Source: Codonopsis lanceolata
Lineage: Eukaryota; Streptophyta; Magnoliopsida; Asterales; Campanulaceae
Reading direction: 5' to 3'
Assembly (NCBI GenBank): GCA_013146195.2
Contig: CM028380.1
Span: forward strand, 83,423,142 to 83,487,141
DNA: 64,000 bases
Shown: positions 31,481 through 42,186 of the stretch, in pieces
Layout: each line of letters opens with the position of its first letter
Numbering within the stretch: position 1 is the first letter of the stretch
Notes under the pieces: generated by a model
What the model was told of the DNA's origin: nothing
Seen by the model: the letters and a program-made list of their open reading frames with translations, nothing else
The model's database searches: none
Position numbers and translations under genes: made by a program

Positions 31481-32326
31481 ATGGCCGCTTCTTCTTCCAA
31501 CAGCGTCTCTAGCCCAATTGCTCCCCCTAAATCTTCATTCGTCACCAAAGTAGGCCGTCAATCCTACATTCTTGGTCGCATGATTCAAGGAGAACAATTT
31601 CTCTTTGACAATACTGTTGGAGCAAAGATTATAGATGTTTTCCACAGTTCTGGACTCGTCTCCATCCTTTCTTTTCGTGAAGAATTCTTCAGCCTTCAAC
31701 TAGTCGATGAATTCTACTCAAGGATACAACTGACAAGAGATGGTAAGAGCCTCCATGGTCGCATTCGAGGTACTGATCTCGTCCTCAATGCCGGCAGCAT
31801 GTCAAGAGTCTTCGACCTTCCTTCTGCTGGCCCTGACTCCATTAATGATTCCGTTCTCAACGAATCATGGCTGCACCATACTAGATACCAATCTCGAGAT
31901 GACTACAGTACATGGGATATTTTCAACTATCCCTTGGACATGTACTGTGTTGGTGAAATTTTGAGCCAATGTCTTGTGTTTTATGAACCAGGCTCAGGAA
32001 GCGACACCAGAAGACTTCAAAACTTCACCGTTGCTGTTCTCGACTCGAATAACATCAACTAGTCTGAAGTAGTCTTCTCTCTCATCTGTCGGTCTGTTCT
32101 GCGAAGACGAGTGAATGGGTTTGGAATTCACAAGTACGCTAGGATTATCAGCTACTTCCTATGCTCCTACCACACCATTCGTTCCATGATTCACGAGGAC
32201 GAACGCCTTCCTGTTACTGGAGACCTGCTGATCACTCGAGAATTGTTCGACAATAGAAGCTTTTCTGATCAGGATAGAAACTATTCTTTATATTCTAGCA
32301 CTGGTAGTTTTGGAGATTCAAATTAG
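31481..32326 (+). pseudogene. accessory ORF, putative plant transposon protein domain (PF20167-like), one nonsense codon
   Basis: A 282-codon frame with a single TAG at 32,060-32,062; both sides are in the same frame. A low-complexity N-terminus is followed by FREEFFSLQLVDEFYSRI, GKSLHGRIRGTDLVLNAG and FDLPSAGPD, a pattern I recognise from the plant-specific putative transposon protein domain (PF20167 type). The second half (GIHKYARIISYFLCSYHTI; RLPVTGDLLITRELFD) fits the same family. It lies 0.84 kb before the Sirevirus-like 3' LTR, where Sireviruses may carry an extra (env-like) ORF. No transmembrane segment is obvious. Membership in Sirevirus A is inferred from position and strand. Confidence 0.6.
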
Positions 32327-32482
32327 TATGTACTATTTAAAACTTGTTAGTACTTTGCTGCATTATTTAGCGTTTTCTCTTTTGTCATCTTTATCATTTT
32401 TCCACTTGTTCTTGTATCTTTTCCTTAATTTTTTTGCTTGCAACCGTCCTTCATAGAATACCTCTTTTTGCTTTCAACCATT

Positions 32483-32559
32483 AAGGAGGAGAGTGATGAC
32501 ATATCATTATGACATATCTAAAAAGAATTATGTCATAAGGAGGAGAGTTAGGAGGAGAG
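32483..32559 (+). repeat. multiple polypurine tracts of Sirevirus A
   Basis: AAGGAGGAGAG at 32,483-32,493 and 32,536-32,546, then AGGAGGAGAG at 32,550-32,559, with TATGACATA/TATGTCATA repeats between. Tandem PPT-like motifs upstream of the 3' LTR are a described Sirevirus trait. The terminal one is at 33,157-33,166. Confidence 0.65.
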
Positions 32560-33156
32560 TAATGACATATAAAATCGCTAAACCAAGAGCAAATGGAATG
32601 CACACACAATGTGACAATTCACCCTAAGCTGATTCTTAGTGAATCATGCCTAGCCTTTGTGGCACTTCTGTTGAATTTTTTTTCTTGAAATAAAAACCCT
32701 TTGTTGAGTCTTACTTTCAACAGAAGATACTTTACTTTCAACATAATCATAGAAAGTTTTCTAAAATTGGTATTACAAGCAATCCTTATTGAACTATCTT
32801 CAAAAAACATACATTTACTTAAGGATTTGCTATTCTTACTTGCCAAAACAAGCTTTTAGTTTATAAAAATCTATGTGCAAGTAAGACCTCTAAAAACCTT
32901 TTAGATCCTGTTCAAACCTCTTTAAAAAAATCTAAGTGATCTAAATTGTTTTTACTATTGCGTTACCTGTTCAGTACTTTGATTTATCGAGTCTGTAATA
33001 GCAATAGTAGACTATACAAATGCCATCGCTTATGTAATTATCAACATAGGACATGTCTTGTGATAAAATGATTATTCATTGTGGACATGTTATTACTATG
33101 TCTTGATAAATGCTTTAGTGCTTTGTATATTTCATTTTGTAATGGTTCCAAGCAAA
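32560..33156. other. AT-rich 3' untranslated region of Sirevirus A
   Basis: No gene is seen. It lies between the internal PPT cluster and the terminal PPT. Confidence 0.5.
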
Positions 33157-33166
33157 TAGGAGGAGA
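33157..33166 (+). promoter_or_regulatory. terminal polypurine tract, Sirevirus A
   Basis: TAGGAGGAGATTG runs into TGTTGGAATATGC, the classic copia PPT/3' LTR junction. Confidence 0.8.
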
Positions 33167-33679
33167 TTGTTGGAATATGCTTCTTAATAATTTACTTATC
33201 ACCTTGCATATTCTATATATGTTGATTTGCTTGCCCCCATTACAAGTGAGTCATCACGAGTGGCTTAAAGGTCTGCGTACCGGTTAGCGTGGCAACTCGT
33301 TTGACATCACATAGGTCTTAGATTAGGTGCGACCTGATCAAGTCCTACCTTCCTACATGATGATTGAACAGACCAGCACTTCAGACGCACTAAGGACCGG
33401 AAGACTTGCAGCTATGTCAAAAGCCTTCAGTGATAAAATCAGAACATCTTGATGACTCACCACCGGTAGACATGCTACAAGTTAAACTGCACGTGCTACA
33501 GAGAAAAGACTAGAAGCAATTCAAATCAAGTCAAATTTGTTCAAGCCTCAGAAAGCCTGACATAGTTAAAACTATAAGACTTTCTCTCACTCAAGTGGTC
33601 TGATAAAGTCAAAAAACAATTACTTTATTGAACAGACCACCTGGCAGTACAACAGACATCAGACGTACTTTTCAGAGAC

Positions 33680-34850
33680 TTTTTATTTTATTTTATTTAA
33701 TTTTTTTTTTAGGGAAGTAGGGGCGGCACCCTGCGCAATATATTAAAGAAAAAAAAAAGGAGTACAAACAGGAGGGGGACAACTAGCCTTACCCAAAATG
33801 GGGGGACAAAGGAGCCTGACCTCTAAAGAAAGCAAATAAAACTTAAGTACATTTCCTAAAAGTAGCAAGACCCAGAGCATCCTGTTGTAACGCGCTACGA
33901 ACCTCCTTGGGCAGATGAGCAACCATGTTGAAATCGCAATCTTTCCTGGTGACATGGGCAGAAGCTGCTAAACGATCTGCAACCTTATTCCCTTCTTTGA
34001 AAATATGTTGAATGCCAAAGCTACCAATAAGAGAAGAACACTGTCTATACTCGTATTCCACAGCCCATAGGCAACCAATCAAACCCTTAATAACCTCAGC
34101 CACAAGCAAAGAATCAACTTCAACTATAACATGTTCTAGAGAGAGAGCACAGTAAATTTTTAAACCATCTTGCAGAGCAGAAAATTCAAATTTATTATTG
34201 GTCCCTGTACCATAATAACGATAGAAGCCATAAACAAACACCCCACTTGGATAACGAACAACCCCCCCACCTGTAGCAAGCCCACCCACTGATGAACCAT
34301 CAGTATTCAGTTTAAAGAAAGGGGGGGAAGAACGCTGCCAACAAATCCACAAGCCTTTACACGGCCAAGGAGACATAACATGAATATCCAGCATAGATAA
34401 ACACCTCTTGTCCAAAGAAGAGCAATTAGATTTAGGTTTATAAATTCTCATCATATCAGCCACCCCTTCGAGGACCTGTTTATAGATCTGCCCAACATTC
34501 ATAGGGATGTTCTCAAACGTCGCACTACAACGAGATTTCCATATAGCCCAACAAGCATATAGCATCACGCCCACCATAATAGCCCCAACTTGATTACGGG
34601 TAGAGATGTCATCAAGCCAAATATGAAATAAGTGAGGGATAGACGTGTAAGCATCAATCTTGTTAAAAGAATTCGCTTGCTTGCCCCATAGAACAGTGAC
34701 GATCTCGGATTGAAGAAACAAATGAGTAATCGATTCTCTGTCCGGGTTATTTTGACTGCAAACACAAGTTCCAAGATCTACAGGACTAAATCTTTGCCCC
34801 AAATAGTCAAAGATCTTATGGACAATGATCTCTATCCGATAGACTTCAAC
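33680..34850 (-). mobile_element. 5'-truncated LINE fragment
   Basis: Only the C-terminal zinc ribbon, RNase H and 3' tail remain. The A-tail is the T-rich stretch at 33,680-33,710. The 3' UTR (33,711-33,840) contains the same tail motifs as the big LINE (GGTAAGGCTAGTTGTCCCCC and GGGTGCCGCCCCT on -). The right edge is estimated from the LTR promoter spacing in LTRs B and C. No clear target-site duplication was found. Confidence 0.82.
33843..34790 (-). pseudogene. LINE ORF2 C-terminus: zinc ribbon and RNase H
   Basis: The frame reads LGTCVCSQNNPDRESITHLF (zf-RVT-like Cys/His), then LNTDGSSVGGLATGGGVVRY, NKFEFSALQDGL, EVDSLLVAEVI and KEGNKVADRLAASAH, the RVT_3 RNase H motifs with acidic residues kept. 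The annotated open frame extends further upstream into antisense LTR sequence, which is not LINE. RT and endonuclease are absent because of 5' truncation. It differs strongly in protein sequence from the LINE at 11,287, so it is a different subfamily. Confidence 0.85.
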
Positions 34851-35963
34851 TACTATATCTCTAAACGGATAGAAACTTGAAATCTTCATCTCTCAACGAT
34901 CACACTGACTCTCGTCTATATAAATCCTCTCTCTTACCCAAGACAAATAGGAATAACACAGAAGATGAGCAACAGGTAACTGAACTCACTCAAGAGCTTC
35001 AAAGGAAAGAGATCTACAACGAGATCGTCTTCACCAACGTATCTCAGATCTCGACACAAGATTGCAATGAACTCATCCAGATCTTAGCAAGACACTCTCA
35101 ATGGATTGCTAGGAAGAAAATCTTGGAGAAGAGAAGAGATTGATCAGAAACTTCATAAGATAGAGATCAAGATCTGAAGATTGATGTTAGATAATGTCTA
35201 AAGAAAATGAAGAGCTATCTGTAGATATTGCATTCATATCTTTATATTTGTATTCCAATACAAATGCTGTTGATTGTGCAATAATCATTCATCATGGAAG
35301 GTCGAGTGCATTGTACTCAATCGTTCAGATATCTTTTATCTGAACGACCTAGAAAATTCTCTTCTCATAACAGTTTTTCGTTTTGGTCTCCTATTGTCCT
35401 TTACTTCTTAAATATTCTTGAATGGATAATTAAGTAAGGATTAAGGTTTGGGAGGACAAAGATAGAAACTGTAAATAGATTATTTAGGCTGATGTAATAT
35501 GCAATTTATCTTTGAATAAATTCATATGTTCTTACAAATACTTTATATCTCAGTCCTTATATATCTATGAGCTTTTTTACAAACTAATTTAGCTTTACAA
35601 AAGTTATTCTCTAATTGATTTCCTAAGTCTACATTTGAAAGAAGTATTAAGTGTGCTTTTGTTCTGATCATATATTCGTGTACAGTCATTTAAGACTTCT
35701 CCAAATCTAAAGCTTCTTTACTTTTCGCTGCTTTGATTCTTTTTAACCGGCTTTTGATTTGACTAGCAGTTTACTGGCAGAGTTGATACTTCTGCTTAGA
35801 GCAAGTCTACCGATAGCCTCTACCGGCAGACATGCTCAATACGCTAAACTGCAAATGCCTCTAAATATGCTTTTAATATATCGAAAGGAAAAGTTTTTTA
35901 AATTGGCATTATAGGATATTCACCCCCCCCTCTAGCCTATTTGAGCATTACTGTGGACCAACA

Positions 35964-36540
35964 AAGCAGATCAACACGAGCCTAGTAGCCTTCTTATTGT
36001 ATTTTATTATTATTTGTAATTTTATATGTGTAATATATATTTTATTAATGCAATGTGTTTTATTCTACGACGCATAATTATTTAATTTGTTTTTTATAAT
36101 GATGCATAAAGAAAATAAAATGTACCATTCACTTATTATAATGACACACAATACTTAGGATGGCCTTTTTTTGATTTATGGGATACACTTTTGGGTTTTA
36201 TTGGGTTGCCTATGCTCTGCGGGGAAAATACTAGCAGCCGCCTTCTTCTGTTCTTTATATGTTTCATATTTTACTTTCGTGAACTCTATGCCTAGGATCA
36301 GAGACTGTACGCATCCCGTGGCCAGACAGGGGCCGAAAATTGCAAAGATTGGGAGCAACCGAGGCAAAACCAGGATACCAGGCAGATTGAGAATCAATTC
36401 AAGAGCGGCCTAGGGTAGAAATGGGCGTTACCCTAGGTCCTTTCGGGCGCGGCGCCCATAGATGTGGGTGGGGGTGCCTAAAATTCCTTTATGGGCTTTT
36501 GCTGTTTGGTCCTGTTGATGCACTGTTTCGGTGTCGGCTG
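35964..36540. other. spacer between Sirevirus LTR A and Tat copy 2
   Basis: No gene is recognised. 35,990-36,170 is very AT-rich. 36,420-36,470 has CCCTAGGTCC and GGGCGCGGCGCCC palindromic GC-rich sequence. The right part probably belongs to the 3' end of the reversed Tat copy 2, equivalent to 8,573-8,954 in copy 1. Confidence 0.45.
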
Positions 36541-36558
36541 TTTCCTCTGATTTTTCAC

Positions 36559-36566
36559 TATAAAAG
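36559..36566 (+). promoter_or_regulatory. TATA box for Tat copy 2 accessory ORF
   Basis: CTATAAAAGAG, 190 bp upstream of the ATG at 36,756, with a C/T-rich leader (CTTCACTCAATCTTTCCTTC). It matches the arrangement in copy 1. Confidence 0.6.
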
Positions 36567-36755
36567 AGAAGGCACATCAATGTAATTCTTCACTCAATCT
36601 TTCCTTCATTTCTCTTCTCTAAATAGATCCAATCTGAGTTGTTATAGTCTCTTCAAACAACCATATTGGTAGACTCATGGTGCTCAAGAGTTGTCTCTCT
36701 TTTGGCTTTTTCCCAACTTTCTTGTCAACCCAGATATAAATTTTCTTCTGTCCAA

Positions 36756-38346
36756 ATGGATGAGCCAATTAACACCTTTTTAGACACTGATCTATATGAG
36801 ACCTCCCTTAATTATTGGATACTTTCTCTATAAGAGGGAGAGAGAGAGTGGTTTGATCATCTGTACGGCTTCCGTTGTGTTCTTTCTTGGCAGGGCCTCC
36901 ATATAAACTGGGAGATACTGAGGGTAGTTTCTAGGTTTTGGTTCTATTCCCCGTCATCTGTTCAACTTTTCGTTGAACGAGATATGCCCTACTTTTCAAG
37001 AGTTTTACGTTATTGTTGGCATGTCGACTACCTTACCAATCATTGTTCTGTCTCTACGGAGACATCCCTTTATGGCAATTAGGGAACTTTTCGGTTCTAC
37101 CTAGGATGGAACTCCGGGTTTTTATAATGGTGTTAGCGTTGACTTGACCGTTCTTCCCACAATCTATTTTGACTACAGGGATGAGCCACTGTATTCTCAA
37201 CCCTGGCTTATTGCTATTTTCTTATGTATGATGGGGAGATATTTCCTGGTGAACCAACCCAGAATTTTTTGATGCTTGGGCGGTTGACTTGGTCCTGCAA
37301 GCTCGGCAACGCCGGGTAAATATTATTCATGTCGTCTTGGCGGAAACTTTACTTGGCCTTGATGCTTATGCTACTAGTGAGGGTTTGGCAGTCCCATTCT
37401 GATACATATGTGGCTGGAGGAACATTTTAATCAAGTCTTGTTTCCTGAACTGGTAAGGGGAATGTATGCACCTGCTGGTTATGGGTCCTGCGGCCATTAC
37501 CACAATAACCTCATGAATGAGGGCCACTGGATCGAGAACTTTCTGCATATCGGTTCCCTTGATATAGTTTGGGTAATAAGGCACTGGCAGATCCAGAACT
37601 TTTACTTGTTCACTTGGGCTTATGCTCAAGTCATTCTGGCTCGTCTTCGTCAGACCATATTTTATTTGCCCTACCAAATTCTCTGTCAATTTGGTAGAGA
37701 ACAAGTCATTCCTGATGAGAACCGTCCTCTGATGGACATGATGATTATTGAGGGGAATGGGGGTTCTCTGATCCAGGGTATGTGGACAATTGATCATCCT
37801 CTACGGGCCACAGCCAACACTTTTTTTGAGAACATGTTCCTGTCCCATGATTATGTGTCATGGATACTTTTAGCTTCCGAGGAGCATTCTCGTATCATTA
37901 AGCGTGTACTCAGGGGAATCTTGTCTAGACGGGTCACAAGTGGCATAGATGCCCAGCTCATGGAAATTGCCGAGGACCTTGAAAGTTCTGGTTTGGTGGT
38001 CCCTCAGGCGTTACAAAAGGAATTTGAAAGGGTATATGGTCTTGGAGCTCAGATGGCACATGCTCCTGATGAGGTAGGGCCAAGCAATGCTCCTCCCAGA
38101 TTAAGAAATGTAGGACAACAGAGTAATGCCCGACGGAGTGACGCAGTAGGACCGAGTAATGCCGGCAGGCGAAGTAATGCCTAGCATGGCGATGGTGCTC
38201 GCCCAAGTAATCTTGTTATTCATGATAATGGGGAAGCTGATGATGAGAAAAAGGAAAGTTCAGAAGGTTCTCATCCAAGTGATATTGGGGCATCCTTTGG
38301 ACCTTGCAAGAGTATATGGTCTCGGCTAGGACGTCGCAGACGTTGA
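36756..38346 (+). pseudogene. Tat copy 2 antisense accessory ORF (DUF7745 / plant-mobile-domain-like)
   Basis: The ATG at 36,756 gives MDEPINTFLDTDLYETSLNY with a TAA 25 codons in, then EWFDHLYGFRCVLSWQGLHI, closely matching copy 1. After frameshifts near 36,970-37,100 the main frame is 37,408-38,184: MWLEEHFNQVLF, GSCGHYHNN, RRVTSGIDAQLMEIAEDLES then SGLVVPQAL. A repetitive tail follows (GPSNAPPRL, GPSNAGRRSNA). A TAG at 38,182-38,184 is followed in frame by ~54 codons ending in a basic tail (WSRLGRRRR) at 38,346. Total length ~500 residues. The C-terminal half is better preserved here than in copy 1. It runs opposite to the copy 2 pol. Confidence 0.75.
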
Positions 38347-38796
38347 GGGGAATGTTTCAGGTATGTGGAAAGAGGTTGATGAAGTTTTGGGTGTTTAAGG
38401 TAGTAGTAGTAGTAGTATAGGGGTTTGTAAAAATGATTATCTAAATGTCTAGGATACATGTTCCCTGGTTGCACAAATGGAACTTTATATATTTATGTTT
38501 TGATTTGAAATATTTTGAGCTTTGTAATGGCTTTTCTCTTTGTCGGTGAAGCACAATAACTTCATCCTCTTTCTGGTAACAAATCTTCCTTATGCTGTCG
38601 TATATTTTCGACCAGACCCGAAGGCTGCCTACGTTCCTCCTTTCTGAGGCTCAGGTCAATGTAGTTCTTCCTCTAAGCAAATATTTTTGTTATTGATGAG
38701 TTGTTGTCTGTTGAGAGCTATAGACTTGTCTACTGTAGATCATATGCTGGAGACTGTTCTCTCTTCTTCTCCTGAAGTTTCTTTTGTGATGCTCTA
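38347..38796. other. Tat copy 2 spacer between accessory ORF and pol end
   Basis: No gene. It holds a short (TAG)n run at ~38,399-38,416 and a degraded relative of the post-pol motif near 38,610-38,640 (AGACCCGAAGGCTGCCTACG). Confidence 0.5.
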
Positions 38797-38925
38797 TCTT
38801 TTGCCTAGACCGCCCTTTTAGGTTTTCAATCTAGCGAGCCCTTATCTCCCCTTGTATATTCTTGTTTTTTTTCGCGTGCTCTAACTTTTGCCTAGACCGC
38901 CCTTTCGAGTTTTCAATCTAGCTAG
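38797..38925 (-). repeat. duplicated conserved post-pol motif, Tat copy 2
   Basis: TTTTGCCTAGACCGCCCTTT followed by TTTCAATCTAGC-type sequence occurs twice on + (38,797-38,840 and 38,886-38,925). Read on - this is the motif found once after pol in copy 1 (6,361-6,402). Confidence 0.7.
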
Positions 38926-38965
38926 TTGAAGAGAGAGATAGTAACTTGATCACTGAAACACATCT

Positions 38966-40066
38966 CGACCTATGCATAATACCACTTGAGTTTGTCCAAG
39001 TTGAAGGGCTGAATGAGATCTTCCCCATCTTGATTGGTAAGGAAAACTGCACCTCCTGACTGTATTTATTTAACGATATAAGGTCCCATCCATTGAGACT
39101 TCCATTTTCCCCTACTGTCCTCATAACTAGGGGGTTTTTCACGAAGTACAAGATCTCCTATTTGAATGCTTTGGTTGTTGAATCCTCGAGCTATTCTTTT
39201 TTGGTATGTTAGAGTGTGCTCTAAGGCTAGTGACCTCTGTTCATCTAATAGAGCTAACACATCGTAGCGCTGTTTGACCCAGTCAACCTTGGCTATATTT
39301 GCTTCCATCATGACTCTCAGTGATGGGACCTCAATTTTAATAGGCAAAACTGCTTCCATGCCATAGGCTAGAGAATACGGCGTAGCCCTAGTAGGTGTGT
39401 GAACTGACGTGTGGTAGCCCCAGAGTGCTAACGGTAATTTTTCTAGCCAGTCCCTTCCTATTTCAGCCATCTTTCTGATAATGTTTTCTAATGTTTTGTT
39501 GGCTGCCTCGACAACAACATTGGCCTATGGTCAGTATGAGGAGGACTTATGTCTTTGTACTTTGAATTCATCAAGTGGTCGGTTTACTTCTCCCTCAAAG
39601 TGCGTGCCATTATCAGAGATCATTTCAAAATGCACTCTATATCGATATATGATATTCATCTTGATAAATTTAGATACTTTCTTGGCATTCAATACTTAGT
39701 AGGAAGCAACTTCTACCCATTTTGTGAAGTAGTCGACAGCTACTAGGACATACTCATGGTCGTTTGATCTTTTTGGATGAACCCGACCTATGACGTCAAT
39801 TCCCCATGTTCAGAAGGGCCAGGGAGATGTGGAGTTGATAGTATATGTGGGGGAATGTGCTGTAGATTTGCGAAGCGCTGGCATTTGTCGCAGTGACGTA
39901 CCCACCGAATACAATTAGTTTTTAGCGCACTCCAATAGTACCTTTTTCGAATTATTTTCTTTGTAAGAATATGTCCATTCATATGTGGCCCACAAGTACC
40001 ACCGTGTAGTTGATCCATGGTTTGTTCTGCTTTAGCCTTATATATGCATTATAAATTCAATCCTTG
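38966..40066 (-). pseudogene. pol: Tat copy 2 integrase
   Basis: On -: the zinc-binding region at 40,018-39,870 (HGGTCGPHMNGHILTKKI then WVRHCDKCQRF), the catalytic core in broken frames between 39,790 and 39,480, then 39,470-39,066 with LEKLPLALWGYHTSVHTPTR, ATPYSLAYGMEAVLP and GDLVLREKPPSYEDSRGKW. The segment around WGYHTSVHT is the part deleted in copy 1. The C-terminus ends near 38,975 with a PFNLDKLKWYYA-like tail. Confidence 0.85.
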
Positions 40067-40859
40067 TTAATGCCTTTTATGTAGACTACCTCCACTGATC
40101 ACAAATTGTGATGCCCATCTTCGTAGTGAAACTTTTCCTCTTTTTTCTAAATTTGGTGGATAGACTCTTTTCTGAAACAAGTTCCAAATGTCTAAGTACC
40201 AGGACTCATTATCTTTTTCAGTAGTTGCATCAATTATGAAGCAGTAGGTAGGAGTTATTTTGTTCCCGACCACAAATGGTTGAACGTTGATCTCGGTGGG
40301 GACTTTGATCAACGAAGCTAATGTTGCTAAAGCATCGGCAAATTGATTTCTATCTCGCAGCAAGTAATGGAACGAGATATCATCAAACACTTTTGCTAAA
40401 GCTGTCAATCGAGCATGATATAACTGTAGTCAGTGATCTTGGGTTTTCCATTTCCCCTCGATCTAATTTATGATCAAAGCGGAATCACCAAAGACTTCTA
40501 ATTCTTTTTCTCCTCTTTGAAGAGCTACTTCTAGACCAGTGATGCAAGCTTCATTTTCGTTGGTGTTGTTGGAACATTCAAACCTTGTTTAGAATATGCT
40601 GGATCAATTAGAAGTATTCCTATGCAGAAACCTTGTTTATTGGCAGCCCCATCAAAGAACATCTGCCATTTGGTGTCACAATAATTTCTAGGACACCCTT
40701 ATATGGGAAACTTGGTTCAGAAACATCTTCTGACTCTAAAGGTAAATCAGCTAGATTGTCAGCAATCACACTTCCTTTTATAGATTTGCGTGTGACATAT
40801 ATGATGTCAAATTCATTGAGTAAGAATGACCATTTAGCCAACCGGTTGGAGAGTGATTG
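40067..40859 (-). pseudogene. pol: Tat copy 2 archaeal-type RNase H and connection, truncated
   Basis: 40,841-40,640 encodes KWSFLLNEFDIIYVTRKSIK then ADNLADLPLE, equivalent to the connection of copy 1. The RNase H follows in decayed frames to 40,409, and 40,408-40,067 encodes YLLRDRNQFADALATLASLI and the spacer to integrase (KRGKVSLRRWASQFVISGG). Sequence stops abruptly at 40,859 where the copia LTR begins. Confidence 0.82.
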
Positions 40860-42117
40860 TGTTGATTCTCATTGTATTTAGATTTATATCTGCTCATACA
40901 TTACATTAGTTTTATACTTTAGTGGCTAATTGGGCTGCGTATCAATTAGCGTGACAACTGTGTATAGAACTTTGTCAAAGAATAGTTTTTGTTTTATAGG
41001 CTTCACAGGTTCAGCGGAAGACCTAAGTTGTGCTTCACCGGAAGACCTGCTACAACAACCAGCGGCAGACCTTTTCTGCACATGGTCAATCATGACGTGT
41101 CCAGTCAAACAAGTCTTAGTGGTTCAATTAAAATTTATCCTTGTCAGTTTGAATTTAAATTGAGACATTCCCTGACTTCTCAGACACGCCGAAAGCAGCT
41201 TTCCGAAAAGCAGGAAGACTTTCGCAATGCGAGCGATAAAGCAGTGAAGCATGTCACCTGCATGCATACCAACTCGTGCGAATCGACATCCGGATTGCCC
41301 TACTACCGATCTCGCAAATATCTTCGCACCCATTCCCTGCTCGATATCAGTGAAGACGAAATCTTCAAGACAGCTCCATGCATTTAATGCATTCAACCTA
41401 ATAGAGCTGTTACACTTCGTCTTCTCCAATGGATCTCCAGAATGCTCCAGCTATAAATGCCGCCATTAAATATTGAAGAAATACACTTGATGATATGCTC
41501 TGAAAATCTATAACAACTCAAAGTCTTTATACTCAGTGCATTCAAGAGATCTTAAATAGATCAAGAAGTCCTCAACAACAACAAGAAGATCTGCATCAAC
41601 TCCTATCTATTAACTTCTTGTTGTTTTCATTCAAAGCTATTCTTCTGCTTGAATTAAATATCTTGTTTACCCAGATATTTAATTCCTAAACCCCCAAACA
41701 CAAGTCAATATTTTTGTACACGATCCATTGGGTATATTCCTTGTAATAGAACTAGTGGAAAACATAGTGCACTTTTAAATCGAAGGTTGACTGCCTTGGT
41801 GGTGGATGTAGCACTCTTTATAGTGTGAACCATCCCAAAGTACTTGTGTTCTTCCCTTACTGCTTGTTTACTTTTGAACTGTTTATTATTTCCTTTATCT
41901 ATATCCTTAACATCAGAGTTGAGTAATCAGTCAAGTCTACCGGTAGTCCTTAATCGGCAGACTTGAACCTGTTTCTTTGTAAGACTTCCGCTACTTCAAT
42001 CTTCCCAATAGATTGTAAGTGCTTGTCAAAGGAACTTAAAAAGTTTTTTAAGTGTAAAATAAGCTATTCAACCCCCCCCCCTTTCTAGGCTTATTATTGT
42101 GCCCTTTGGGACTCACA
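40860..42117 (+). mobile_element. 5' LTR of Sirevirus-like copia element B
   Basis: It starts TGTTGATTCTC and ends GGACTCACA, 1,258 bp, followed by a PBS. The U3 block shared with LTRs A and C is at 40,934-40,960. TATAAATG at 41,452-41,459 is the likely promoter. CGGAAGACC/CGGCAGACC repeats lie at 41,010-41,075, and a TACCGG...CGGCAGAC pair at ~41,937-41,966. The C-run end (TTCAACCCCCCCCCCTTTCT) matches A and C. Confidence 0.85.
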
Positions 42118-42119
42118 AT

Positions 42120-42131
42120 TGGTATCAGAGC
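42120..42131 (+). promoter_or_regulatory. primer-binding site, copia B
   Basis: TGGTATCAGAGC, complementary to initiator tRNA-Met, intact. Confidence 0.9.
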
Positions 42132-42186
42132 TTAACTCTTTGAAAACTAGTTTTTCCGAGATTAAACTCTTGAGAGACTCGATCCA

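Larger units (their letters stand above)
33168..35963 (+). mobile_element. Sirevirus-like copia LTR A (3' LTR), carrying a truncated LINE
   Basis: It starts TGTTGGAATATGC after the PPT and ends GGACCAACA. Without the LINE (~1.15 kb) it is ~1.6 kb. It shares with LTRs B and C a conserved U3 block near its start (33,272-33,297, CTGCGTACCGGTTAGCGTGG) and the C-run end (TTCACCCCCCCCTCTAGCCT). TATATAAA at ~34,917 is the likely promoter. No PBS follows its end, which agrees with a 3' LTR. Confidence 0.8.
36541..40859 (-). mobile_element. Tat-lineage retrotransposon copy 2, reversed, interrupted at 40,860
   Basis: On - from right to left: RNase H connection, archaeal-type RNase H, integrase, the conserved post-pol motif, then the accessory ORF on +. 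RT, protease and gag are missing, cut off where Sirevirus B begins. The layout mirrors copy 1 exactly. Protein similarity to copy 1 is clear, with many nonsense and frameshift lesions. Confidence 0.88.

Noticed and set aside
33680..34870. target-site duplication for the truncated LINE
   Set aside because: Searched by eye on both flanks; only 5-6 base coincidences (AGACTT), not convincing.
36171..36413. 80-codon + frame and its - shadow
   Set aside because: No domain, no start context; lies in repeat spacer.
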